Below, piece by piece: positions 26,063-35,100 of a stretch of 43,636 bases of DNA. Each line of letters opens with the position of its first letter. The first letter of the stretch is position 1. Below the pieces are notes generated by a model, which was not told where the DNA came from, did no database searches, and saw only the letters and a program-made list of their open reading frames with translations. Source of the DNA: Acidovorax sp. Root219 (GTDB lineage Bacteria; Pseudomonadota; Gammaproteobacteria; Burkholderiales; Burkholderiaceae_C). The DNA is taken from assembly GCF_001428665.1 (NCBI RefSeq), contig NZ_LMIJ01000001.1, positions 357,734-401,369 of the forward strand, read 5' to 3'. Both the position numbers and the translations under genes were made by a program.

Positions 26063-27463
26063 ATGTCCGTCAGCGTTTTCGACCTCTTCAAGATCGGCAT
26101 CGGCCCCTCCAGCTCGCACACCGTGGGGCCCATGATCGCGGCGCGGCAGTTTGCCTGCCACCTGCAGGCCACGGTGGGCCTGGCGGCGGTGCACAGCGTG
26201 GTGGTGGAGCTGTTCGGCTCGCTCTCGGCCACCGGCGTAGGCCATGGCACCGACACCGCCGTGCTGCTGGGCCTGGCCGGGCATGAGCCCGACCGCATCG
26301 ACCCCGACCAGATAGCCCCCACCATTGCCCAGATCCGCGCCAGCCGCAGCCTGGCCCTGCTGGGCGAGCACGCCGTGCCCTTCGTCGAAAAGGAGCACCT
26401 GCTGTTTCGCCGCCGCAGCCTGCCCTTGCACCCCAACGGCATGGCCTTCCACGCGCTGGATGCCAACGGCGTGAAGATCGCCGAGCGCGAGTACTACTCG
26501 GTGGGCGGCGGCTTCGTGACGGATGCGGCGGGCGAGCGCGTGCTGAACTCGGCAGCGGCATCCGGGCCCGGCGCCGCCGGGCACGGCAACGGCCTGCCCT
26601 ACCCCTTCAGCACCGGGGCCGACTTGCTGGCCCAGTGCCAGGCCACCGGCATGGCGGTGGGTCAGATCATGGTAGCCAACGAACTGCACTGGCGCAGCGC
26701 CGCCGAGTTGCGCCGCCAGTTGCTGGCCATCTGGCACACCATGGCCCGTGCCGTGCAGCGCGGCTGTGCGGCCACCGGCACCCTGCCCGGCCCCATGCAC
26801 GTGCGCCGCCGCGCGGCCGAGCTGCACAAGAGCCTGAACACCCAGTCCGAAGCCGCCCGGCGCGACCCCTTGTCGATGATGGACTGGGTGAACCTCTACG
26901 CCATGGCCGTCAACGAGGAAAACGCCGCCGGTGGCCGCGTGGTGACCGCGCCCACCAACGGCGCGGCCGGCGTGATCCCGGCCGTGCTGCAGTACTACGT
27001 GAACTTTCTGCCCGGCGCGGATGAGGAGGGCATCGCCACCTTCCTCCTCACCGCCGGTGCCATCGGCATCATCTACAAGAAGAACGCGTCGCTGTCGGGC
27101 GCCGAGGTGGGCTGCCAGGGCGAGGTGGGCGTGGCCTGCTCCATGGCCGCCGGCGCCCTGGCCGCCGTGATGGGCGGCAGCCCCGAGCAGGTGGAAAACG
27201 CCGCCGAGATCGGCATGGAGCACAACCTCGGAATGACCTGCGACCCCGTGGGCGGGCTGGTGCAGATACCCTGCATCGAGCGCAACGCCATGGGCGCCAT
27301 CAAGGCCATCAACGCCGCGCGCATGGCCTTGCGCGGCGACGGCCAGCACGTGGTCTCGCTCGACAAGGTGATCAAGACCATGATGCAGACCGGCGCGGAC
27401 ATGAAGGTCAAGTACAAGGAGACCTCGCGCGGCGGGCTGGCGGTGAACGTCGTCGAGTGCTGA
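26063..27463 (+). CDS. sdaA: L-serine deaminase (L-serine ammonia-lyase), iron-sulfur type
   Basis: The ATG at 26063 gives 466 residues starting [20 protein letters not shown], the hallmark of the single-chain iron-sulfur enzyme. It deaminates L-serine to pyruvate in the cytoplasm. The N-terminal beta domain is followed by the catalytic alpha domain with [20 protein letters not shown] and cysteines for the 4Fe-4S cluster in [15 protein letters not shown] and [22 protein letters not shown] lies about ten bases before the start. The long hairpin-rich region upstream is a candidate leader. An in-frame ATG at 26003 would add 20 unlike residues. Confidence 0.95.
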   Translation: MSVSVFDLFKIGIGPSSSHTVGPMIAARQFACHLQATVGLAAVHSVVVELFGSLSATGVGHGTDTAVLLGLAGHEPDRIDPDQIAPTIAQIRASRSLALLGEHAVPFVEKEHLLFRRRSLPLHPNGMAFHALDANGVKIAEREYYSVGGGFVTDAAGERVLNSAAASGPGAAGHGNGLPYPFSTGADLLAQCQATGMAVGQIMVANELHWRSAAELRRQLLAIWHTMARAVQRGCAATGTLPGPMHVRRRAAELHKSLNTQSEAARRDPLSMMDWVNLYAMAVNEENAAGGRVVTAPTNGAAGVIPAVLQYYVNFLPGADEEGIATFLLTAGAIGIIYKKNASLSGAEVGCQGEVGVACSMAAGALAAVMGGSPEQVENAAEIGMEHNLGMTCDPVGGLVQIPCIERNAMGAIKAINAARMALRGDGQHVVSLDKVIKTMMQTGADMKVKYKETSRGGLAVNVVEC

Positions 27464-27510
27464 AGCCCGGTAGCCGCCCCCTACTCCGGTAGGGTTCTCA
27501 GGGATCGGAC

Positions 27511-27533
27511 GGGCCCACAGAATCGGGCTTTTT
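27511..27533 (+). terminator. weak terminator-like hairpin after sdaA
   Basis: GCCC and GGGC pair around ACAGAATC and are followed by five T. The stem is short, but AAGCCCG at the end of sdaA could pair with CGGGCTT here to make an alternative. It abuts the ATG of the lipoprotein gene. Confidence 0.35.
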
Positions 27534-27536
27534 GCC

Positions 27537-28115
27537 ATGACCTCACTGTTCCCTGCCACTTCACCCACCGCCTTTGCAACCTGCCTCTCGCTGATCGCCA
27601 TCACCGCCGCACTGGCCGGCTGCGGAGGCGGGAGCGATGACGCCCCGCAGCTGGACGTGGCCCTGCTCGCGGGCGACTGGCAGCACCAGGGTTGCCATGT
27701 GGTCAGCAGCAACCTGAGCCAGCGCAGCGTTATGCGCATGGTGCGCCAGGAGACCACGCTGTTCACCCAAACCTATGGTGCGTTGACCTACACCAACGGC
27801 GACTGCACGGGCAGCGGCACGGTGGGGGACTTCTCGCCGGAAACTGCCAACCAGCTTGCGGCACGCCGCACGGCGTCCACCGGCTCCCTGGCCATCTTCT
27901 GGGGGTACTGGACCCGTGATCCGGCCGACAGCCCTCCCTACGGCCGGTGGGTGCTCACGGGCGATTTCATGTGCCCTGCGTTCTACGGCACCTTGACCAT
28001 TTTCCCCTCGCCGCCGCCCCCGGAGCCGCACACCTACTACGACCTGGAAATCGCCACACGCCAGACCGACGAGATGCTGCAGCGCAGGGCCTGCTTCACG
28101 CGCATGCCCGCGTGA
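27537..28115 (+). CDS. putative lipoprotein of unknown function
   Basis: The 192-residue product has a lipoprotein signal: a hydrophobic stretch and the lipobox ALAGC followed by GGGSDD, so the lipid-bearing cysteine is at about residue 29. The mature part contains LLAGDWQHQGCHVV, which looks like the start of a small lipocalin-like or META-like beta barrel, and cysteines in NGDCTG, DFMCPAF and RACFTR. A proline run (PSPPPPEP) lies near the end. The function is not known. No ribosome site is visible before the ATG. Confidence 0.6.
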   Translation: MTSLFPATSPTAFATCLSLIAITAALAGCGGGSDDAPQLDVALLAGDWQHQGCHVVSSNLSQRSVMRMVRQETTLFTQTYGALTYTNGDCTGSGTVGDFSPETANQLAARRTASTGSLAIFWGYWTRDPADSPPYGRWVLTGDFMCPAFYGTLTIFPSPPPPEPHTYYDLEIATRQTDEMLQRRACFTRMPA

Positions 28116-28232
28116 AGGCGTCTTTCGTGCGCCACCAATGCACCGGATCCAGATGAGCCCATACCCGTGCAGTGGGGAGGGCAAGGGAGCCCAACCCTTC
28201 CCGCCGAGCCCCCGGGCAGATGTGGCGGGCCC

Positions 28233-29210
28233 CTACTCCAGCCGGATCCCCCGGGCCGTGATGATGCCGCCCATGATCGCGGCCTCGTCCTTGACGCGGC
28301 TGACCAGGCCGTCCGGTGCCGTGCCCACGGCCTGCCAGCCCTGGTTGAGCAGCTTCTCGCGGGTTTCAGCGCTGCGCATGATGCGGGGGACCTCGGTATT
28401 CAGCCGGTCCTGCGCCGCCCTGGAGAGCCTGGACGGGCCCACCAGGGCGGTCCACACTTCCAGGTGGAAGTCGCGCACGCCCGCATCGGCCAGCGAAGGC
28501 ACTTCGGGCGCCACGGTGCTGCGCCCACCCGCAAGACCGATGGCCCGGAGCTTGCCGGCCCGCACCTGCGGCATGGCGATGCCCGGGGGCACCAGCGCCA
28601 TCTGGATCTCGCCCCCCAGCAAGCCGGTGATCACTTCGGGGTTGCCCTTGAACGGTACGTGCATGGGTGCCAGACCCTTGGACCTGGTCTTGAGCACCTC
28701 CATGCCCAAGTGCCCCACCGAGCCGTTGCCGACCGATCCGTAGTTCCACCGGTCCCCATTGCGTGCCGCTGCGGCGAAGAAGGCAGCCCCATCGGGCTCC
28801 TTCGCGGGCGCCACCAGCACCAGGGGTGCCGTGGCCAGCAGGGAGAGATAGCTGAAATCCTTCGCGGGGTCATAGGGGAGTTTCGGGTACAGCATCCTGG
28901 CCGAGGTCAGATTGCCATTGATGACGATGCCCAGCGTGTGGTCGTCCGTGGCCTTGGCCACCTGGTCCGCAGCGATGTTGCCCGACGCCCCGGCCTTGTT
29001 TTCGACGATGACGGCCTGCCCCAGCACCCTGGACAGCGGCTCGGCCAGGCTGCGCGCCACGATGTCCGGGCTCGACCCGCCCGGGAATCCGACGAGGATG
29101 CGCACCGTCTTTGTGGGCCAGGCAGAAGTCGCCTGGGCCTGCGCCAGAGGAGGTACAAGAGCGTTGCATGCAGCGGCCAGTGCCGCCATGTTCAGGCTGC
29201 GTCTTTTCAT
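28233..29210 (-). CDS. Bug-type periplasmic solute-binding protein (TctC family)
   Basis: From the ATG at 29210, preceded by GGAG, it has 325 residues with a signal peptide (MKRRSLNMAALAAACNALV, cut near AQAQA). Bug landmarks are WPTKTVRILVGFPGGSSPDI, ENKAGASGNIAA, NYGSVGNGSVGHLGME and MHVPFKGNPEVI. It lies 41 bases after the FAD oxidoreductase gene in the same direction, so the two form an operon facing away from the LysR gene at 30715. It probably binds a carboxylate substrate or product of that enzyme; the ligand is not known. Confidence 0.9.
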   Translation of the reverse strand: MKRRSLNMAALAAACNALVPPLAQAQATSAWPTKTVRILVGFPGGSSPDIVARSLAEPLSRVLGQAVIVENKAGASGNIAADQVAKATDDHTLGIVINGNLTSARMLYPKLPYDPAKDFSYLSLLATAPLVLVAPAKEPDGAAFFAAAARNGDRWNYGSVGNGSVGHLGMEVLKTRSKGLAPMHVPFKGNPEVITGLLGGEIQMALVPPGIAMPQVRAGKLRAIGLAGGRSTVAPEVPSLADAGVRDFHLEVWTALVGPSRLSRAAQDRLNTEVPRIMRSAETREKLLNQGWQAVGTAPDGLVSRVKDEAAIMGGIITARGIRLE

Positions 29211-29251
29211 GGATTGTCTCCAGGGGGTTCTTGTTGGAATAGGGAGGGATG

Positions 29252-30613
29252 TCAGGCCGCGTCGCGGCCCAGGTAGGCGCCGTCGGCTTCCAGCCGCTGC
29301 TGCAGGGTCTTGACCGGCAGGTCGCGCGGACGGACGCCACCCCGGACTGCCAGCGCGGCGGCAGTACCCGCCGCCTGGCCCATCACGAAGCAAGCCCCCG
29401 ATACGCGCGCAGCTGATTGGCCCATGTGGGTCATCGATGCACACCGGCCCGCGACCAGCAGGTTGTCGACCTGCAGCGGCAGCAGCATGCGGTAGGGCAG
29501 ATGGTTGAAGCCGCGGCTATTCGGGATGTCCTGCCACTTGAAGGCAATGTTGCCGGCGAGGTGCTCCTCGATCATCCAGCCGTTGACGCCGATGCTGTCG
29601 TCAAAGCTCGCGCACTGCAGCACGTCTTCCTCGGTCAACTGGTACTCGCCCAGCACGCGGCGGGTTTCGCGCACGCCGACCTGCGGTGCGATCTCCAGCA
29701 GGTAGGCGTTCTGAAAGCCCGGCGCGCATTCGCGCAGGAACTGGAAGAAGTCGACGATCTGGCGCCGTCCCTGCACCTCCGCATCGCTGAGCTGCGCGGC
29801 ATTCGTGCCGTCCACCGGGCTGCCATCGGCATTGGCCAGTTGGGTCACGTTGGCACGCCACTCCGCAGGGTTCTTCTGCGGGCGGATGATGGGCGTCTTG
29901 CGCGGGAACCTGCGCCCGCGCTTTTCGGCCTCGTCCATCAGTTGGCCGAAGTGGTTGTAGGCATCGCCCGCCTGCGCCGCATCCACTCCGTTGACCCGGA
30001 ACATGGTCGAGGGGTACATCATGCCGTGCCCGTCGGTGCCTTTCTCGAAGGGCGCGTCGGCAAACGCCGCCAGGTCCCCATCGCCCGTGCAGTCGATGAA
30101 AACCCGGGCCAGCACGGCGTAGCGCCCGGACTTGGTTTCGATCAGTGCCGCACGGATCTCCTGCGGCCCGTTCATCAGCACCCCGACCAGGGTGGCGTGG
30201 AACAGCAGCTGCGCGCCGCTGGCGAGCACCAGATCGTCCGCAGCCACCTTGAACGCGGCGTTGTCATAGGCCTGGGCCGCGATCTTGTTGCCAAAGAGCA
30301 CATGCGGCTCGTTGAGGCCTCCGAGGGCGCCGATGCGTGCCAGCAGGTCATCGGCAACGCCATGCACCACCCGCTCGATGGTGCCGTGCACATTGGCATG
30401 CAGGCCGCAGAAGTTCGTCACGCCTGCGGCCGTGCCCATGCCCCCCAGGAAGCCGTAGCTTTCGACCAGCAACGTGGACTGGCCGGTCCGCGCCGCAGCG
30501 GTGGCCGCTGCAATGCCCGCAGGCCCCCCTCCGAGCACAACGACATCGTATGCACCCCAGACGGGCGTGTTGCGGCTGGGTTCGGTCAGGGTGGCGGGCT
30601 GGGCGTCTTGCAT
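29252..30613 (-). CDS. FAD-dependent oxidoreductase
   Basis: The 453-residue protein starts with a classic dinucleotide-binding motif, YDVVVLGGGPAGIAAATAAA, then an acidic end of the second strand (LLVESYGFLGG). It has a second FAD contact, RVFIDCTGDGDLAAFADAPF, and a C-terminal FAD segment (NLLVAGRCASMTHMGQSAARV). This layout is that of the FAD_oxidored group of uncharacterised dehydrogenases. It is the first gene of a two-gene operon with a Bug protein and faces a LysR gene across 101 bases with a good operator palindrome. Its substrate is probably an organic acid, but this is inferred from context only. Confidence 0.85.
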   Translation of the reverse strand: MQDAQPATLTEPSRNTPVWGAYDVVVLGGGPAGIAAATAAARTGQSTLLVESYGFLGGMGTAAGVTNFCGLHANVHGTIERVVHGVADDLLARIGALGGLNEPHVLFGNKIAAQAYDNAAFKVAADDLVLASGAQLLFHATLVGVLMNGPQEIRAALIETKSGRYAVLARVFIDCTGDGDLAAFADAPFEKGTDGHGMMYPSTMFRVNGVDAAQAGDAYNHFGQLMDEAEKRGRRFPRKTPIIRPQKNPAEWRANVTQLANADGSPVDGTNAAQLSDAEVQGRRQIVDFFQFLRECAPGFQNAYLLEIAPQVGVRETRRVLGEYQLTEEDVLQCASFDDSIGVNGWMIEEHLAGNIAFKWQDIPNSRGFNHLPYRMLLPLQVDNLLVAGRCASMTHMGQSAARVSGACFVMGQAAGTAAALAVRGGVRPRDLPVKTLQQRLEADGAYLGRDAA

Positions 30614-30666
30614 GGGTCTGTCTTTCGTGGATTGCAGGGTTGCCCGAATGCTAGGTTGCAGGCACT

Positions 30667-30691
30667 ATTGCGCCAATACCATGGCGTCAAT
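30667..30691. promoter_or_regulatory. LysR-type operator palindrome
   Basis: ATTGCGCCA (30667-30675) and TGGCGTCAAT (30682-30691) form a near-perfect inverted repeat, the right arm having one extra base. It lies in the 101-base gap between the FAD oxidoreductase and LysR starts, just 24 bases before the LysR start, where LysR recognition sites usually are. Confidence 0.6.
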
Positions 30692-30714
30692 ACCTCCAAA
30701 CGCAAATCCAAATA

Positions 30715-31599
30715 ATGGACCTGAAACTGCTGACCGTTTTTGACGAGGTCTACAAGACACGCAGCGTGTCGCGTGCGGGGGAGAACCTGGGCATTGCGCA
30801 GTCCTCCATCAGCATCGCGCTGGCGCGGCTGCGGCGGCATTTTGGCGACCCGCTGTTCGTGCGCACGTCGGAGGGCATGCTGCCGACGCCCCACGCCACC
30901 TCGCTGGTGGAGCCGGTTCGCCAGGCACTGGAGCTGCTGCGCGGGATCACCCGGCAGCGGGCCGTCTTCGATCCGTCCAGGGCGCAGCGCACCTTTCGCA
31001 TCTGCATGACCGACATCACCCACCTGGCACTGCTCCCGTCACTCATCAACCGCCTGGGAGACATCGCCCCCGGGATCAACGTGCAGATCACGCACATCTC
31101 GGGGCAGACGCCCAAGATGCTCGAGTCCGGCGAGGCCGACCTGGCGGTGGGTTTCATGCCACAACTGGAAGCCGGCTTCTACCAGCAGAAGCTTTTCGAC
31201 CAGGACTTTGCCTGCGTGGTGCGCAGCCAGCACCCACGCATCCGCTCGCGCCTGTCGCCGGCGATGTTCAAGCGCGAGAGGCACGTGGTGGTCACCGGGG
31301 CGGGCACGGGCCAGAGCCTGGTGGAGGAAGAGCTCGAACGGCTCGGCATAGAACGCAACGTGGCCTTGCAACTGCCCAACTACCTGGGCATCGGCGCGTT
31401 GGTCGCCAACACGGACCTGGTGGTGACCGTGCCCCAGCGCCTGGCGGAAACCCTGGTGCGCATCGCCGACGTCAAGGCCCTGGCACCGCCGTTCGCGCTG
31501 CCGGTCTTTGCCATCAAGCAGCACTGGCACGACCGCTACCAGCAGGACCCGGCCAACCGGTGGCTGCGGTCCGTAATTTCCGATCTGTTTCTGGAGTAG
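30715..31599 (+). CDS. LysR-family regulator
   Basis: The 294-residue product has an N-terminal helix-turn-helix of the NodD/LinR branch (DLKLLTVFDEVYKTRSVSRA, GIAQSSISIALARLR, FVRTSEGMLPTPHA) and an effector domain. It is divergent from the FAD oxidoreductase/Bug operon and most likely controls it. The protein starts MDLKLL, the usual N-terminus, so the ATG at 30715 is secure despite the lack of a clear ribosome site. Confidence 0.92.
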   Translation: MDLKLLTVFDEVYKTRSVSRAGENLGIAQSSISIALARLRRHFGDPLFVRTSEGMLPTPHATSLVEPVRQALELLRGITRQRAVFDPSRAQRTFRICMTDITHLALLPSLINRLGDIAPGINVQITHISGQTPKMLESGEADLAVGFMPQLEAGFYQQKLFDQDFACVVRSQHPRIRSRLSPAMFKRERHVVVTGAGTGQSLVEEELERLGIERNVALQLPNYLGIGALVANTDLVVTVPQRLAETLVRIADVKALAPPFALPVFAIKQHWHDRYQQDPANRWLRSVISDLFLE

Positions 31600-31701
31600 C
31601 GGTGGGAAGCCGTGGTACCGGGAGACGATGGCACCCACCCAGTCCGGCCCCAGGCACACGTGCCAGGACAGGCCGGATAATCAACCAACCAAGGAAGCCC
31701 C

Positions 31702-32133
31702 ATGTCCAACAGCCAGTTCGCTTTCATCCAACGCCAGTCCGTTCCCGACCGCGCCACGCTGCAGGCCTCGCTGGACCGGCTCGGGTTCGACCTGCAACTG
31801 CACCCGGACTTCACGCGCTTCGATGACTCGGGCTTTCTACCCTTCACGCTCAATGGCACAGAAGGCCCGGGGTTCGAGATCCACTACAGCGAGGCGCAGG
31901 ATGTGGTGGGGGACGACGAGGACTTCGCCGCCATTGCCGGTGGCCGCGACTACTGCATCACCATGACCTGGGGTGGCCGCATGAAGGACCTGGCCTGCGT
32001 GATGATGGTCAGCTGCGCACTGGCCCAGGACTTCGGCGCGGCGGTGTCGTACGAGGGGGAGGAACCCTCGCCACTGGAGGAGATGCTGCACACCGTGCAG
32101 GTGGCGCTCAAAGAGGCGGCGAAAGAGAAATAA
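31702..32133 (+). CDS. small acidic protein of unknown function
   Basis: The 143-residue product is acidic, has no signal peptide, and has a good ribosome site (AAGGAAG) before ATG 31702. It contains LQASLDRLGFDLQLHPDF, GTEGPGFEIHYSEA, GDDEDFAAIAGGRDYC and TMTWGGRMKDLACVMM, and ends in a charged helix. The pattern recalls small immunity-like cytoplasmic proteins, but I cannot name a family. It converges with the helicase gene, with 29 bases between stops. Confidence 0.7.
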   Translation: MSNSQFAFIQRQSVPDRATLQASLDRLGFDLQLHPDFTRFDDSGFLPFTLNGTEGPGFEIHYSEAQDVVGDDEDFAAIAGGRDYCITMTWGGRMKDLACVMMVSCALAQDFGAAVSYEGEEPSPLEEMLHTVQVALKEAAKEK

Positions 32134-32162
32134 GCGAACAAGCAGGCAGGCTGCCGCCCTCA

Positions 32163-35100
32163 CTACGCGAACGGCCTCTTGGGCACCTGCCGGGCCAGCT
32201 CCGCAAAATGGCCCACGCTGCCCCAGGCGGTGCGCGAGCCCACCACATACAGCCGCGATTTCGCGCGCGAGGCCATGACGTTGAGGATATTGGGCACACC
32301 GCCAGCCCACTGCCGGGCGCCCTTTTCGCCCGCCATGGGGGCGCCCAGCACCGCGATCACGGCCTCGGCTTCCTTGCCCTGGAAGGTGTGGATGGTGCCC
32401 ACGCGCTCGTCGAGCCATTTGCGCGCATCGACCCCGAAGAGTTCGAACAGCTGGGGCTCGGCGCGCAGCAGCAGGCGCATTTCCTGCGCCACCACGCGGA
32501 AGGGGCAGATCACGTAGATGTCGGGGTGCTGCACGCCGGCGCGGGCCAGCTTGCGCAGCATGCGCATGACCACCTGGCCTTCTTCGGCGCTCCACTTGGG
32601 GGCGCTGGCGGTGGAGCTGGTGTCGGGGTCGAACCACGCGGAGGGGCCCAGCACGTCAGCGACATCGCCCACGCTGTCAGGCCCCATGGCCGGCACCATG
32701 CGGTTGTCGTAGGCAATCGCGTTGGACACGCCGAACATGGGCTCCTGGAAGCGGCGGCGCACCAGCAGCGGCAGGCCCACCACGCGGGTGCCGTCGGGCG
32801 TGCTGAAGCGCGCCTGGATGGCGCTGGCGCTGTCGGCCAGGGTCTGCACGGATGCCTGGGGGGCGCACCACAGGCTGCGGTCCACGCGCTGCTGCAGGGC
32901 GATCTGGTTCACCAGGTTCTCGGGGATGGTGACCACGGGCGGTATCTGCAGCGTATCGCCCACGATGACGGCGCGCCGGGCGCGCATGAGCGCGCCCACC
33001 GCCGCCTGGGGCGTGGCCTGCCCGGCTTCGTCCACCAACAGCCAGCCGAACGATGCGGGAGCCAGGTCGCCCAGCATGCGGTGCACGGACGCGAAGGTGG
33101 TGGCCACCACGGGCACCACCAGGAACAGGCTGGACCACAGGTCGGGCAGCAACTGGCGCCGGGCCGCGTCCTGGAAGGTGCCGGACTGCAGGGCGGCCAT
33201 CAGCACACCCAGGTTGTGCTCCATCTTGTGGGCGGCCACGGTGACGAAGGCCTTGTGCACCTCCAGCGCGGCGATGAACAGTTTCTCGCGCTCCTTGTGG
33301 ATCTGGTCGTTGAGCCAGGGCATGGCCAGGTTCCAGGCCTCGTGGCCGCGATCAAAGAAGGATTCGTCGACGAAGCGGTCACCGATGCGGGCGTACGCCT
33401 CCTTGAGCATGGCGCCCAGATTCTCTTCCTCGCGCTGCGCGGTTTCGAGCTGGGCGTTGACCATGCCCAGTTCTTCGGCAAACCCCTTTTGCCGCTGCGC
33501 TGCCGTTTCCAGCGTGGCCTGCACCTGGGCTTCGGCGCGCACGGCCTCGCGGTGGACGCCTTCGCGCGCAGACGCTTCGGACATCCAGCGCCGAAACGCC
33601 TCCGAGACGAACACCCGCGCCGAGACACCAGGGCGGGCCGCCTGCAGGGCCTGCAGCTCGCGCTCGGCCGCCACGACGGCGGCGCGGGCCTTGCTGGAGC
33701 CCTCGATGGCCAGGGCGTAAGCGGCTGCCGCCGTGCTCAGCGACTGGGCGGTGGCCTTGTGCCTGACGTGCAGCTGGCTGATGTCATCGTGCAGTCGGGT
33801 CAGCCGGGGGGCCAGTGTCCGCGCCTCTTCCAGCCGGGCAAGAATGGCCTCGACCGAATGCTTGAGCTCGATGAACGACTTGCGCGCCCGCTTCCACTGC
33901 TGCTGTGCCGCATCGCCGCTGAGCGGCCGCTCGGCCGCGACGATGCGGGGCGCCACCATGCGGGGCGCCTGGCCCTCTGCGGCGGGCTCCGGCCGCGACA
34001 CGTCCAGCCCGCGCGCCGCCTTGAGGTAGGTCGCAAAGCCGAAGTCCTCGTGCAGCCAGAACCGCTGGCGGAAATCCCGGCGGTTGCGGCTGTTGCCGAG
34101 CGCGGCGGCCATCAGTCCCCACGGCTGGTCGGCGGGGTCGGCTGGGAAGTTCTTTTCCTCGCCATACAGCAAGGCCCTGGCGGTGGAGGAAAAGTACCGG
34201 GGGCCGGGCTCGATGCTGCGGCCGGCGGGCAGCTCACGGCTGACGTTTTCCACTGCCTTGTTGTTGCTCGATGCGACGAGCACCTCGAAGCCCTTGATCC
34301 GCGGGTCCAGCCCATGCAGGTGGAGAAACTCCCCATCGCCCACCTGGAACCGCTGGCCGGTCGGGATGAACGCCTTGTTCGGATCGTCGAACTCCACCAG
34401 CCGGGCTGCACGGCTCTCCACGCAATGGGCCACCAGGTCGCGCAGCAGGGTCATCTTGCCGGTGCCCGGGGGGCCGTTCACCGCCAGGATGCCCTGCCTG
34501 TCACCGGCAAATTCGCTGCGCGCAGCGTTCACGGCGGCCTGCTGCAGCGTCACCACCGGGTGGCTGCCCCGGCTGGGCCAGCGCGCTGGCGGAAAGCGCG
34601 CGGGGGCAATCAGCGCGGCAATGCCTGCGGTGTCCTTGAGCAAATCGACTGCTGGCGCGGGCTTCAGCACGGACAGGTAGCGCAGCAGGGTTTCGGGCGC
34701 GGTCCCGGCATCCACCATGGCGCGCGCCGTGGCCAGGTCGTCGAGGTAGAACGAGTTGATGGGCGGCAAATCCGGCGCGCCCTCCAGCTTGGGGTGGCGG
34801 TACAGCCGCGCCACGAAGCTCGGTGGCAGCACATGGTCGGCGCGCAGGCCCAGGGTGCTGCACAGCCAGGCATGGATGTCGTGGATCGCCCTCAGGTCCA
34901 GCGGCAGGGGCCGCCCCCCGCCATCCACCCGCACGAGGCGCTGGTGCAGTTGCTCGCGCAGCAGCCGTTCGGCATCGGGCCAGCGTGCGAGCGTGCCGGC
35001 CTTGCCGCGCAGCACCGCAGGCACGCCCCACGCAAAGCTGGAGATGGAAACGGTGTCGGGGCCAGCGGGCAGGCCGTCCTGGTCCACGATGGCCATGGCG

